From Methanoregula sp. UBA247 (GTDB lineage Archaea > Halobacteriota > Methanomicrobia > Methanomicrobiales > Methanospirillaceae), in the NCBI GenBank assembly GCA_002495055.1, contig DADR01000004.1, forward strand, positions 1-64,000: 64,000 nt of DNA, read 5' to 3'. Position 1 is the stretch's first letter; each line of letters starts with the position of its first letter. A program made the position numbers and the translations under genes. Shown here piece after piece: positions 19,375 through 28,869 of the stretch. A model generated the notes under the pieces. The model was not told the DNA's origin. It saw only the letters and a program-made list of their open reading frames with translations, and made no database searches.

Positions 19375-19871
19375 CGAATCATGCTCCGCTAGACGAGACG
19401 GATCTGGCCATACTCAATGCCCTGCAGGATGATCTACCACTCGTATCCCGGCCATGGAATGCAATTGCTGAGCGGCTGGGAATTACCGAAGCAGAGATAC
19501 TCAGCCGCATGAAAAATCTGGAAAAATCGGGAATTATCCGTGGTATATCCCCGGTTCTTGAATCCCGGCATCTCGGGCTGCATGCCGCGACTCTGGTTGC
19601 CCTCCATGCACCCGCGGAGAAAGTGCACGAGGTTGCGGCTATCATCAGCAGCTATCCGGAAGTGTCGCACAATTTCCAGCGGGACCATTACTATTCCCTC
19701 TGGTTCACGATTGCTGCGAAGAATGAAAAAGGAATCCAAAAGGTGCTGGATGAGATCCTGCAAAGGACGGGGATTCCAGACTCCGATGCCCTTGATTTGC
19801 CGACAGTAAAAAAGATCAAAATCGATGTGCGGTTCGCCTTTTTGCCTGTACAATCCGGAGAGAATGCATAA
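19371..19871 (+). CDS. ahbA: Siroheme decarboxylase subunit AhbA
   Basis: 166 residues. An N-terminal Lrp/AsnC-like helix-turn-helix (IAERLGITEAEILSRMKNLEKSG) is followed by a RAM-like domain containing VSHNFQRDHYYSLWFT, the conserved signature of the NirD/L/G/H-AhbA/B family. It forms a heterodimer with AhbB that decarboxylates siroheme to 12,18-didecarboxysiroheme, rather than acting as a regulator. Its ATG overlaps the ahbD stop (19371-19374) and its own stop shares one base with the ahbB start. Confidence 0.9.
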   Translation: MTNHAPLDETDLAILNALQDDLPLVSRPWNAIAERLGITEAEILSRMKNLEKSGIIRGISPVLESRHLGLHAATLVALHAPAEKVHEVAAIISSYPEVSHNFQRDHYYSLWFTIAAKNEKGIQKVLDEILQRTGIPDSDALDLPTVKKIKIDVRFAFLPVQSGENA

Positions 19872-20356
19872 TGGATCCGCTGGATGTTCAGCTGCTAACG
19901 GAACTGGAACGGGGACTCCTGTTTGTCCCGGCCCCGTTTGAAGAGATAGGAAAAAGACTGAGTATTAGTGGCGATGATGTAGTGGTCCGGATCCGGCACC
20001 TGAAAGAAGCAGGGGTTATCCGGAAATTCCGGGCCCGTATTGACCAGCGGAAGATTGGGATCACCGCGAATGCTGTCGTGGCATGGAAACCGGCAGAAGC
20101 CGGAGACAGGGATAGGGGAAAACTGCTGGCGGCTTTTCCCCAGGTGACACATTGCTATGAACGCAAACCGGTACCGGGAAGATGGGAGTACACACTATAT
20201 ACTGTCCACCACGGGTACAGCAGAGAACAGGTGCTTGACGAAGTGAAGGTTGTTGCCGAAACGATCCAGTGTCCGGATTATGCCATCCTCTTCAGTACCC
20301 GCGAGTTCAAACGTGTGCCGAATGTGCGGATGCAGGAGAACGGAGGGAGCCCATGA
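19871..20356 (+). CDS. ahbB: Siroheme decarboxylase subunit AhbB
   Basis: 161 residues with the same fold as AhbA and the AhbB signature VTHCYERKPVPGRWEYTLYT followed by HHGYSREQV. The His and Arg of this segment belong to the region implicated in siroheme decarboxylation. Partner of AhbA. It starts in TAATG with the ahbA stop and overlaps ahbC by ATGA at 20353-20356, so the four ahb genes are translationally coupled. Confidence 0.92.
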   Translation: MDPLDVQLLTELERGLLFVPAPFEEIGKRLSISGDDVVVRIRHLKEAGVIRKFRARIDQRKIGITANAVVAWKPAEAGDRDRGKLLAAFPQVTHCYERKPVPGRWEYTLYTVHHGYSREQVLDEVKVVAETIQCPDYAILFSTREFKRVPNVRMQENGGSP

Positions 20357-21561
20357 ACAGGATTACGCAATGCATGCACGGACGGGGAACGGTCAGCAGC
20401 GTAATGCGGCACCGGCATAAACCACAGACTGATGTGCCCAGTAACTATCTCGCGTTTTCCGAGAAGTATCGGCCGGTGGTCTTCTGGAATCTCACGCATC
20501 GTTGCAACCTGAGCTGCACTCATTGCTACAGTAAGTCAGGACCGGGACGTACAACGGAAGGAGAACTCACGACCACTGAAGTGCTGGGCGTTATCGATGA
20601 TCTCGCGGATATGGGTATTCCGCTCATCCTGTTCACCGGTGGAGAGCCCCTGATGCGTGCTGATATATGGGACCTGGCACTGTATGCAAAAAACCGTGGT
20701 CTCAAAATGGCACTTAGTACCAATGGAACACTGATCACTCCCGAAATTGCCCGCAGGATCAAAGACAGCGGGATCGAATATGCCGGGATCTCGCTGGACG
20801 GTGCGAAGGCTGAGACGCATGACCGGTTCCGGAATTCTCCTGGTGCGTTTGAGCGGACGATCGGAGCATTCGCAGCCTGCAAGGAATCCGCGCTCCGGTG
20901 CGGAGTTCGGGTTACACTCACAAAGGAGAACTGCCGGGAACTTGAATCACTGGTTGATCTCTCACTCTCGCTCGGATCCTCCCGCTTCTGCCTGTACTGG
21001 CTTGTGCCGACAGGTCGGGGAAGTGATTCTTATACCCGGTTGCAACTGGACCGGGACGAGGTGATCGAAGCCCTCGGCATACTCTACCGGAAAGCCAAAG
21101 AGACCGATCCCACAACCATGGAGTTCCTCACGGTCGATGCCCCGCAGGACTGTATCCACCTGCTCGCTTCCATGGAAAAGGATGGATCAGAAGATCTTGC
21201 TGATGCCCGCGAGCTACTGGAATCATTAAAGGGGGGATGCAGTGCCGGGACCCGCGTAGCAAATATCGATGCACAGGGTAACGTATTTCCCTGCCAGTTC
21301 GCCCGCTCACCGGAATTCCTTGTAGGGAATGTCAGGGACCGGCCATTCAGTGAACTCTGGACGGATGGTACGAATCCTGTCCTCTCCCGGTTCCGGGAAA
21401 AACAAGCGAGGTTCGGGGGGCGCTGCGGGGTTTGTACCTATCGCGATCTCTGCGGCGGGGGGTGCCGGGTCAGGGCACATGCCGTAGAAGGGGATTTTCT
21501 GGCAGAAGATCCCTTCTGTTTTCTAGCGGGAGCTAGTGATTCTGACCCTGAGGTAAAATAA
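20353..21561 (+). CDS. ahbC: Radical SAM 12,18-didecarboxysiroheme deacetylase-like protein (AhbC/NirJ type)
   Basis: 402 residues from the ATG at 20353, after GGAGGGAG. The radical SAM motif is CNLSCTHC (Cys 51, 55, 58), followed by FTGGEPLMRAD. The C-terminal auxiliary cluster has GCSAGTR, FPCQFAR, CGVCTYRDLCGGGCRVRA and EDPFC. AhbC removes the acetate side chains of didecarboxysiroheme to give Fe-coproporphyrin III. The last codons and the TAA lie inside repeat copy C, so the normal C-terminus may have been altered by insertion of the element. End of the katG-ahb gene string. Confidence 0.87.
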   Translation: MNRITQCMHGRGTVSSVMRHRHKPQTDVPSNYLAFSEKYRPVVFWNLTHRCNLSCTHCYSKSGPGRTTEGELTTTEVLGVIDDLADMGIPLILFTGGEPLMRADIWDLALYAKNRGLKMALSTNGTLITPEIARRIKDSGIEYAGISLDGAKAETHDRFRNSPGAFERTIGAFAACKESALRCGVRVTLTKENCRELESLVDLSLSLGSSRFCLYWLVPTGRGSDSYTRLQLDRDEVIEALGILYRKAKETDPTTMEFLTVDAPQDCIHLLASMEKDGSEDLADARELLESLKGGCSAGTRVANIDAQGNVFPCQFARSPEFLVGNVRDRPFSELWTDGTNPVLSRFREKQARFGGRCGVCTYRDLCGGGCRVRAHAVEGDFLAEDPFCFLAGASDSDPEVK

Positions 21562-21806
21562 GCCCTATACAGGCTCTTTTTCCCTTCTTGAAATCACGGT
21601 CAATACCGGAAAACCCCAAAATTTCCTTCTTTTCTGTTCCTGTGGAGAATACGCTCAATAATTACTCTATTTATCAAAATACGGCTGATTCGCACCTCGC
21701 CTATCGGCCATTAGAAGCCTTTAAACCGAGCCGGTTTTTTGTCGCTTGATTTACCCCATCCGACATCCGGATGAGCCAACAGAACGTGAATATGAACGTC
21801 TGTATT
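21541..21806 (+). repeat. Dispersed intergenic repeat, copy C (right two thirds)
   Basis: Same element as copies A and B, lacking the left end: CCTGAGGTAAAATAAGCC corresponds to 7115-7132 of copy B. The hairpin AGCC (21561-21564)/GGCT (21572-21575) is kept and is followed by TTTTT, so here it may terminate the ahb transcript. Further shared blocks are TCCTGTGGAGAATACGCTCAATAATT, AAATACGGCTGATT and AGAAGCCTTTAAA. The repeat begins inside ahbC. The 21807-21908 remainder carries the usp promoter. Confidence 0.8.
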
Positions 21807-21908
21807 TATTCATGCTTCATGGCAGTATACGGATTAAAGTTCCAATTTTTCATTTTTTAAAGTGATCTTTTATTACATACAAAAGATACTACAAAGTAGG
21901 TGGGAACT

Positions 21909-22817
21909 ATGTTTGAAAAAGTGTTAGTTGCTTTGGATTTTTCCGCTTATTCACAGAAAATTCTTGATTGCATCAGCGAGATTCCCGGAATACAGGAGGT
22001 GGTGCTCCTGCATGTTGTAGATGCAACGCACCCTTCGAAACTGGGGTGGACACTCGAACCGTATATCGAAAATGCAAAGATCCTCATGACCGAGAAGAAA
22101 GAGGCTCTTGAGCATCTTGGTTTGAAGGTACACATAAGTGTCGAGCTTATAATGAATGTGATAACCCAAGGTAATGTTTCCACCGCAATTTTGGAAGCAG
22201 CTGAAACCCACAATGTATCGCTCATCGTCATGGGTGCCCGGGGCATTAATCCGATCCAGGAGCTCCTCCTGGGCAGTGTATCATCAACAGTCCTCCGGCA
22301 GGCAAAGACAAATGTCCTTGTCATGCACTTTAAACCCGTACTGGAAGATACTGATGCAACCTGTGACACATCCCACCAGAAACTATTTTCAAGATTATTA
22401 GTACCTACTGATTTTTCCCCGTCTGCAAGCGATGCAATATCTTTTATTAAGACTATTCCGTCGATTCAAGAAATCATTCTCCTGCATGTTGTCAACCGGG
22501 CCGAATCACAACCAGAGATTGAGGCAGCCAGTCAGGAATCCAAAACCCGGCTTGAGGAAATGAAAAAGGATCTCTTCGGTTCCGATATTGCCGTGAAATA
22601 CCACATACGGGTGGGAGATCCGACTGAAATGACCCTTTCGGTTGCAAAGGAGGACAATGTATCCCTGATAGTGATGAGTGCATATGGAACGGACTGGTTC
22701 AGGGAGATGCTGGTTGGAAGCACAACCTTTACGGTGGTGAGAAGAACAAGAAAACCTATTCTGGTCATCCGCAGCGGGCAGGACAAGGAAAAACACTGGG
22801 TTTCAGAGCCGTCTTGA
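21909..22817 (+). CDS. Tandem universal stress protein (UspA)
   Basis: 302 residues made of two UspA domains (about 1-150 and 160-300). The first has a full ATP-binding signature, GARGINPIQELLLGSVSSTV. The second has SAYGTDWFREMLVGSTTFTV, a near match with Gly replaced early on. ATG at 21909 after AGGTGGGA. The family buffers stress responses by nucleotide binding; the exact role is unknown. Single gene behind repeat copy C. Confidence 0.92.
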   Translation: MFEKVLVALDFSAYSQKILDCISEIPGIQEVVLLHVVDATHPSKLGWTLEPYIENAKILMTEKKEALEHLGLKVHISVELIMNVITQGNVSTAILEAAETHNVSLIVMGARGINPIQELLLGSVSSTVLRQAKTNVLVMHFKPVLEDTDATCDTSHQKLFSRLLVPTDFSPSASDAISFIKTIPSIQEIILLHVVNRAESQPEIEAASQESKTRLEEMKKDLFGSDIAVKYHIRVGDPTEMTLSVAKEDNVSLIVMSAYGTDWFREMLVGSTTFTVVRRTRKPILVIRSGQDKEKHWVSEPS

Positions 22818-23408
22818 AGGAATAATAGAGCTGCCGGGAACGACAATGAGCAAGGGATTTGCTCGATTACCGGTATGCCTGAATCAGGTATTCCATGCGC
22901 TGGTTTACTTGTCGCAGGTATACATTAAATCCGGGGCTTTACACCAAAGCCTTCAGCACGGACACAGTCACCGAACGTGATATCCTCCTGATGCGGAATT
23001 TATGGTTATGAAGCAAATCGATAATACTATCACCATCGGATAAAGTCAACACATTCACCTACAATCTTATTGGCTGGAGAAAACGGGCTATTGACGAAAA
23101 TATTGCCTTCCCCTTCATAAAAAAATCATAACTTATCTTTCCAGGACCTGTTTTTGACCGCAAGAAGCTCTGAAGCCACATTGAACCGCAGGTGTTACTC
23201 CATGGATACCGCCAAATGCGGTCGTGTTTAGCAGGGGAGTACAGATCTTAAAGTATTCAGATCTCCAGTATTGTCCCTCAAATGACTGAAAAATCCCTGA
23301 ATAATCGTTAATTTTAATTAATAACAAAATTTTTAGGTTTCTTAATTTTACAAACTTATTAATAGTACTACCATTCAAAAGCTAATCCTGCAAGGAATTT
23401 ACAGGATC
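22818..23408. other. Intergenic stretch without a supportable gene
   Basis: Nearly 600 bases. Short frames on both strands have stops and no family pattern. The last 120 bases are A/T-rich and probably carry the promoter of the DUF5658 gene. Confidence 0.5.
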
Positions 23409-23771
23409 ATGAAGACTGGACAGACACATTGGCAGGATGATTACGGGTCGGATCCGGCTACCGAGTGCTGGATTGTTGTCAGTGTAAGCATTCTTTCAGC
23501 CCTCTTTTTCCTGGATGTCCTGACCACAGAGATTATTCTCTCTGGCGGGGGAGCGGAATACAACCCGTTTATGACAGGCATCGTTCAGAATCCCCTTGTT
23601 CATGCCCTGATAAAATTACTTCTTCTCGTCCTGGTAGTCCTCGTGTCAAGATATTGCGAGACTGCCGTGAATGGATCCAGCTTAAGAATATACATCGTCA
23701 TTATCGGGTGGTACCTTTTCTGTGTTTGTAACAACCTCGGCTGGATCGTGAGTGGTGTGGGATTCTTTTAG
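23409..23771 (+). CDS. DUF5658-type small membrane protein
   Basis: 120 residues with three or four membrane helices (about 20-37, 60-80, 90-118). The sequence FFLDVLTTEIILSGGGAEYNPFM in the first helix and loop is the DUF5658 hallmark (LD-x-x-TT then GG-x-E-x-NP). Function unknown. ATG follows AGGATC. It stands alone. Confidence 0.82.
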   Translation: MKTGQTHWQDDYGSDPATECWIVVSVSILSALFFLDVLTTEIILSGGGAEYNPFMTGIVQNPLVHALIKLLLLVLVVLVSRYCETAVNGSSLRIYIVIIGWYLFCVCNNLGWIVSGVGFF

Positions 23772-23930
23772 ATAGTCCTTCATTTGGTATCCGGGAGATT
23801 GACGGGTGATCCCCTCTTTAAGCGTGACAGATTTGTTGTGAATCGGATTATCGTATCGCACGGCCAGGGACACTCGGGCTGTATGGGAGTGTACTGGTTG
23901 CCTGGCTGGTCAAAGGGAGGGATGTAGTAA

Positions 23931-24020
23931 ATGGCAGTGGCAATTATCTGTGCAGGATGGATTCTTGCACCAGTCCTCGTCCTTCTGACATCACAGGAAA
24001 TTCTGGAAATTATCCTGTAA
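23931..24020 (+). CDS. Possible 29-residue single-helix membrane peptide
   Basis: ATG 23931 follows GGGAGGGATG at a reasonable distance and encodes MAVAIICAGWILAPVLVLLT and nine more residues, one membrane helix. It lies downstream of the DUF5658 gene. Small size makes it uncertain. Confidence 0.3.
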   Translation: MAVAIICAGWILAPVLVLLTSQEILEIIL

Positions 24021-24058
24021 AAAGGGGACCCGGCACAGACTGTAATCATCACCGCTCC

Positions 24059-24709
24059 TTACCTGAATGCTTCCTTGCTTTTAGCTTCCTTGCTTTGAGA
24101 GATAAGGGCTCTGAGTTCGCGTGCCGCTGCTGATGTATCCCTGCTTCCGACTACCGCTGAGATCACTGCTACTCCATCCGCTCCTGCAGCGATAACATCA
24201 CCCACATTGTCCGGTCTTATTCCCCCGATGGCGATGACGGGAATAGTAACATTCATTCGGATTTCCCGTAACAGATCAAGTCCGAGACCGGGTCCTGCAT
24301 TATTTTTTGATCCCGTGGAAAAGAGCGGGCTTATGGCTATGTAGTCAGCTCCATCCTGTTCTGCCTTTAAAGCTTCATCGACAGACCCTACTGAGATCCC
24401 GATGATAAACCCGGGCGGTGCAATCTGCCGGGCAACATCGGCATGAATATCATCCTGCCCGAGGTGAACACCATCTGCCCGGCAGGCAAGTGCAATATCA
24501 AGACGATCATTGATTATGAATAATGTCCCGGTTTTCATCGTAATCGTGCGGAGAACCCGGCCGATCCTCAAGAGCTCCCGGCACCCGCACGCTTTATCCC
24601 TTAACTGGATAACATCTGCCCCACCGTCAATTGCCCGCCGTGCAATCTCAGCATGAGATAAAACTCCGGATATTGTTTCATCGGTGATGACATACAGATC
24701 GAAATTCAT
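24059..24709 (-). CDS. thiE: Thiamine-phosphate synthase
   Basis: 216 residues with a TIM-barrel ThiE pattern: YVITDETISG, IQLRDK, LFIINDRLDIALACRADGVHLGQDD, GISVGSVDEAL, DYIAISPLFSTGSKNNAGPGLG and VIAIGGIRPDNV. It joins HMP pyrophosphate with the thiazole phosphate to form thiamine phosphate. It starts 9 bases after the thiM stop, so thiM-thiE is one unit. Confidence 0.95.
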   Translation of the reverse strand: MNFDLYVITDETISGVLSHAEIARRAIDGGADVIQLRDKACGCRELLRIGRVLRTITMKTGTLFIINDRLDIALACRADGVHLGQDDIHADVARQIAPPGFIIGISVGSVDEALKAEQDGADYIAISPLFSTGSKNNAGPGLGLDLLREIRMNVTIPVIAIGGIRPDNVGDVIAAGADGVAVISAVVGSRDTSAAARELRALISQSKEAKSKEAFR

Positions 24710-24718
24710 GCTACACAG

Positions 24719-25519
24719 TTATGGTATCCTTATCTTTGCGCCTGATAAAAGATCCTTAGGATTCAGGGCGGCCATTTCATCAAATAAGGCGGTCTTAAAC
24801 GAATACGGACCCCGTGTGCATGCAGCCGCTTTCTCACCCGCAATACCAAAAGCCGCAAGGGCTGCTGCCGACGCGATTGTGGGATCGTCAGACACTGCCG
24901 CAAATGCTCCGATCACTGAAGATGCCATGCAACCGGTACCGGATATACTACCCATCATCGGGTGGCCATTTTCAACGAGAAGAACCCGTTTGCCATCTGT
25001 CACAAGGTCCGTTGCGCCGCTGACTACAACTGCCACACCTGCTCTTTTCGCAAACTCCCGGGCAATCCTTACCGGATCTCCGGTCATACCGAAAGAATCC
25101 ACACCCCGCACCTGTGCTTCTGTGCCGGCAAGAACCCCGATTTCACCGGCATTACCCTTGAGGATCATAATCTTCAGTTCATCGAGTAAACGCAATGCGC
25201 TGTCGGTCCTGAAACGGGTAGCACCCGCACCGACGGGGTCAAGAATGACCGGGATCTTTTTATCGTTTGCCATGCCCCCTGCCAGTATCATAGCATCGAT
25301 TTGTCCTCTGTTGAGCGTCCCGATATTGAGAACAAGGGCGCCAGCGCATGAAACCATCTCACACACCTCCTCAGGAGCTTCAGCCATGACTGGCGCTGCA
25401 CCGGCAGCGATCGTGATGTTGGCACAGTCATTGACCGTGACATAGTTCGTTATATGATGGATAAGGGGGCGCTTCTCCCGCAAGCGGGTGAACAGGTCAT
25501 AGATTTTTTTATTTTTCAT
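24719..25519 (-). CDS. thiM: Hydroxyethylthiazole kinase
   Basis: 266 residues from the ATG at 25519, preceded by TTGGAGAATCGTG; an upstream start at 25543 is less likely. ThiM features: PLIHHITNYVTVNDCANI, GAAPVMAEAPEEV, ILDPVGAGATRFRT, GNAGEIGVLAG and the C-terminal GSISGTGCMASSVIGAF. It phosphorylates the thiazole alcohol for ThiE and works mainly in salvage. It follows the sulfur-transfer fusion gene by about 140 bases. Confidence 0.95.
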   Translation of the reverse strand: MKNKKIYDLFTRLREKRPLIHHITNYVTVNDCANITIAAGAAPVMAEAPEEVCEMVSCAGALVLNIGTLNRGQIDAMILAGGMANDKKIPVILDPVGAGATRFRTDSALRLLDELKIMILKGNAGEIGVLAGTEAQVRGVDSFGMTGDPVRIAREFAKRAGVAVVVSGATDLVTDGKRVLLVENGHPMMGSISGTGCMASSVIGAFAAVSDDPTIASAAALAAFGIAGEKAAACTRGPYSFKTALFDEMAALNPKDLLSGAKIRIP

Positions 25520-25661
25520 CACGATTCTCCAAAGGTTAATCATTTTAGAGTGTAAGGGAAGTAACAGAATAGGTTTAGAGGGGGGAGAATATTAAAACGT
25601 GGCAGAGCGGGAAAATAAATCGCTAAAAAGATCCATGAGACAGGAGCGATACAGCAGGCTC

Positions 25662-28304
25662 TCATCGGGTGAGTTCCTCAATTGTCGCGATGAGCATATC
25701 AATTTCACTCCGGGTATTATACAGGGCAAGGCTTGCCCGCACGGTTCCATCAGGTTCTCCAAGTTGTTCCACGAGTGGCTGGCAGCAGTGATGTCCGGAT
25801 CTCACCAGGATATCGGCAGTCTCGTCAAGCTGCTGAGCGACTTCATGGGGATGGAACCCATCGAGTGTGAACGAGACAACACCGATGCGGGGTACCGGCG
25901 GGTTAGGGGCATAGACATGAACGCGGTTGATCTGTGTCAGCCCTTCGATCAAACGGTTTGTAAGCACTTCTTCATGATGCCGGATCTTTTCCATGCCAAT
26001 TTTTTGGAGATACTCCGCCGCGACTCCAAGACCAATTCCTCCGGCGATATTGGGAGTGCCTGCTTCGTATTTCTGGTAACCTTCTGCAGTTTTGAAACTG
26101 GTGCTGGTCACTATCTCGACCATCCCCCCACCGAATATCACTGGTTCGAGTACGGCCTCTTTCATCCACAGGACTCCAGTACCGGTCGGTCCGAGCATCT
26201 TATGGCCGGAAAAGGCGAAAAAGTCACAACCAAGCTCGGCAACATCAACGGGAATATGGGGAACTGACTGCGCACCATCAACAAGTAACAGGACACCCTT
26301 GTCATGACAGATTTCTGAAATTTCCCTAACAGGCGTAACCACGCCGATGACGTTTGATGCGTGCGTAACCGTGACAAGGCGGGTACTTGGGGTGATCGAA
26401 CGTTCCAGGGACTCGAGATCGAGTGCATAATCGTTATTAATTCCAATAATATCGAGCCCGACATCCTGCCGGGAAAGATTCCGCCACGGCAGCAGGTTTG
26501 AATGATGCTCAAGAATTGAAGCGATCACGCGGTCTCCGGATTTCCAGGAAAGCCCCTGAGCTACCATATTTATCGCTTCAGTGGTATTTTTTGTAAAAAC
26601 CGTAATGCCGTCAGTACCACCGATGAACTGTGCCACTTTATCATGGGCATGCCAGTACCGTTGTGAAGCGATCTGGGTAAACCGGTGTACACCTCTTCCG
26701 ACATTTGCACGGTAACGGTGTTCGAATTCAACCATCGCTTCAACTACAGGCTCCGGAGAAAAACTTGTTGCTGCGTTGTCTAAGTAAATAATATCCCCGA
26801 GAATCGGGAAATCCTGCCGTATTTCGTTCACGGGAAATCCCGCATCAGGTCCTTTTTCCTTTTCTTTTTCTATGGTTCTTCCTGCCATCTTATCACCTGT
26901 TACCGAAGATACACGGACATTTCCTGCCCGCAGGGTGTAATCATCATTCACCGGTATACCATTCAATCTGCACAATTCCCTCATCTTGGGGGGCAATGCA
27001 CGCCAGCGCCAGAGACCCCACGTGCAAAAAGCGGCTGGCAGCCCTTTTTTATCAGCCCAGGTATCAAGGAATGTATCCCAGCGCCGGGCAAATTCGGGCT
27101 GAATAATCCGGAGTTCCTCATACTCACTCTCAAGCATCGCGGGACACAGGTAGCATCCTATGCGTTCGAGTCCTTTGTCGTAAAGCGGATTAATATCCGC
27201 TTTCTGCCACCACAGGTAGAGGAATACCTCAAGTGCCCGCCAGTTCCTTATCGGGGAAATGTTGAGCTGGAGCGGATTTGCCGGGTTCTGGCTCGTCTCA
27301 TCCAGGTCAGCCCGGTTCCAGGATTCATACCAGCGGTTTCCCTGTATCGTAACACACGGTCCAATCCCGGCAAGATAGAGTTTAAGCGGGTGTAACTTGA
27401 GCAGTTTGCAACACCAGCGGTTATCTTTTCCCGGCGGGCCTGCCTTTTCCACTGCCTGCCAGAAGTCTCCTGCCTTCTGGACTATCTCCACACCCTGCGA
27501 CCGGACAAAGTCCATTGTTTCAGGAAATTCAATACCAGTGTCGATGAAGAACGCTTTGGTCACCCCGGCTTTTCGTGCGATATGGAGCACCGCAGTACTG
27601 TCCTTACCCCCGGAGAAGGAAACATTTGCGGTCGGGCGGTCATGAATATGCTGTTTAATCGTTCGGATCGCATTCCGTTCCAGGTTTTTTAAGTGGTACC
27701 GGTTCTTCCCGATTGCCACATCCCAGCCGGGATTTGGCGGGGTACGCGGAACAACTGCTAAAAGCTCCTTGACTTTGACAGATCCGTCTTTAACCACACC
27801 TGTCCCAAACCGGTTTTTATATTTCACTATCACCGTTCCTTCCGGTGCCGGGGTTTTCAGCGGTATCTTTTTACCCCCAATCCTTCCCTGCTCTTTCCTG
27901 GCATCGGTCTGGATGTCGAGGTCCACTATCCCGAGCTTTACAAAGGACAGGATATACGGGAGTGCTTCCGGCGCGATATCGAAACTGAATTTTCTCATAA
28001 TCGGATCAAAAGTGAGCCAGCCGAATCGTTCCCCGTGTATGATCACCAGATCGGCACGATCGACACCACCGGTTTTATTGAGAAGAATAATTTTTGGTAG
28101 GGGGACTGTACCAAACCGCTCACCTACGAGTGTTTTGATAAGGGCTGCGTCCGCTGCAAGCGCAGGACGTACGTCATAAGGCTGGAGGAGCTCGATCTTT
28201 TTCCCCTCCCGGCCACATGCACAGCTCTTCGCTATCAGGGGAACGTTGCAGTTCTCGCACCAGTAGAGGATCTTTTTTACCGGCGGTTCACGTAACACAC
28301 ACAT
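25662..28304 (-). CDS. PAPS-reductase-like domain fused to a SufS-type cysteine desulfurase
   Basis: 880 residues in three parts. Residues 1-200: zinc ribbon (Cys 16, 19, 28, 30) and a PUA-like region. Residues 205-465: PP-loop ATPase/PAPS-reductase fold with SGGKDS (231-236), WCCKLLKLHPLK and GCYLCPAM near 383-390, a likely Fe-S or zinc site. Residues 495-880: class V aminotransferase with YLDNAATSF, EHHSNLLPW, VDGAQS, PLP lysine 702 in FSGHKMLGPTGTG and the catalytic Cys 840 in RSGHHCCQP. The desulfurase could hand persulfide sulfur to the ATP-dependent domain within one chain, for tRNA thiolation or another sulfur transfer; that role is inference. Both active sites look complete. It lies upstream of thiM-thiE. 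Confidence 0.92.
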   Translation of the reverse strand: MCVLREPPVKKILYWCENCNVPLIAKSCACGREGKKIELLQPYDVRPALAADAALIKTLVGERFGTVPLPKIILLNKTGGVDRADLVIIHGERFGWLTFDPIMRKFSFDIAPEALPYILSFVKLGIVDLDIQTDARKEQGRIGGKKIPLKTPAPEGTVIVKYKNRFGTGVVKDGSVKVKELLAVVPRTPPNPGWDVAIGKNRYHLKNLERNAIRTIKQHIHDRPTANVSFSGGKDSTAVLHIARKAGVTKAFFIDTGIEFPETMDFVRSQGVEIVQKAGDFWQAVEKAGPPGKDNRWCCKLLKLHPLKLYLAGIGPCVTIQGNRWYESWNRADLDETSQNPANPLQLNISPIRNWRALEVFLYLWWQKADINPLYDKGLERIGCYLCPAMLESEYEELRIIQPEFARRWDTFLDTWADKKGLPAAFCTWGLWRWRALPPKMRELCRLNGIPVNDDYTLRAGNVRVSSVTGDKMAGRTIEKEKEKGPDAGFPVNEIRQDFPILGDIIYLDNAATSFSPEPVVEAMVEFEHRYRANVGRGVHRFTQIASQRYWHAHDKVAQFIGGTDGITVFTKNTTEAINMVAQGLSWKSGDRVIASILEHHSNLLPWRNLSRQDVGLDIIGINNDYALDLESLERSITPSTRLVTVTHASNVIGVVTPVREISEICHDKGVLLLVDGAQSVPHIPVDVAELGCDFFAFSGHKMLGPTGTGVLWMKEAVLEPVIFGGGMVEIVTSTSFKTAEGYQKYEAGTPNIAGGIGLGVAAEYLQKIGMEKIRHHEEVLTNRLIEGLTQINRVHVYAPNPPVPRIGVVSFTLDGFHPHEVAQQLDETADILVRSGHHCCQPLVEQLGEPDGTVRASLALYNTRSEIDMLIATIEELTR

Positions 28305-28464
28305 TGATTACGCGCTTCAGGAGATAAGAGAAACGATTGGGGAGTGTGAGCAGTTAGCTCATTGCTGGACTGCTGTATTACAAAAGGGTCGGCCACACCC
28401 CACTGATATTTTAACACTAAAGTATATACAAAAGGAATATCGAAAGAACAATGGTGAAAGTACC

Positions 28465-28869
28465 ATGGCGAAGTTAACAGCGGAGATGAAAGAAGCATTC
28501 GGGAAGATGAAGGTATTCCCGGTTGCCACTGCAACAAAGGACGGCACACCAAATGTAATCCCTCTCGGGATTGCCGAACTTGTGAGCGACGATACCGTAT
28601 GGTTTGTGGACAATTTCATGAACAAGACGCTCTCCAACCTGCGGGTAAATCCCAAGATTGCGTTCTTTGTGTGGGGACCAGAAATTAAAGGCTGTTTTCA
28701 GGTCAAGGGCGTGGCCGCAATCAAAACAAGCGGTAAGGAGTTTGATGAGATGAAGGCAATGATCAACAAGAAAAATCCGGCCCTCCCTGCCCGCTCGCTT
28801 GTCATCATGAAGATCACCGAGATCTTCGAATGCAAACCCGGCCCGACAGCCGGTGCAAAAATTTTCTAA
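28465..28869 (+). CDS. PPOX-family flavin-nucleotide-binding protein
   Basis: 134 residues. Split-barrel pattern: FPVATATKDGTPNVIPLGIAELV, FVDNFMNKTLSNLRVNPKIAFFVWG, then GCFQVKGVA. It resembles the short archaeal pyridoxamine-5'-phosphate-oxidase-like proteins that bind FMN, with no known substrate. ATG at 28465. It is divergent from the sulfur-transfer fusion gene and followed by a T-run. Confidence 0.87.
   Translation: MAKLTAEMKEAFGKMKVFPVATATKDGTPNVIPLGIAELVSDDTVWFVDNFMNKTLSNLRVNPKIAFFVWGPEIKGCFQVKGVAAIKTSGKEFDEMKAMINKKNPALPARSLVIMKITEIFECKPGPTAGAKIF

Noticed and set aside
22818..23045. Frames between usp and the DUF5658 gene considered as a degraded gene
   Set aside because: Stops in every frame and no family similarity that I can name.
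24059..25519. Possible TPP riboswitch before thiM-thiE
   Set aside because: The upstream 140 bases show no THI-box core, and TPP riboswitches are rare in archaea.
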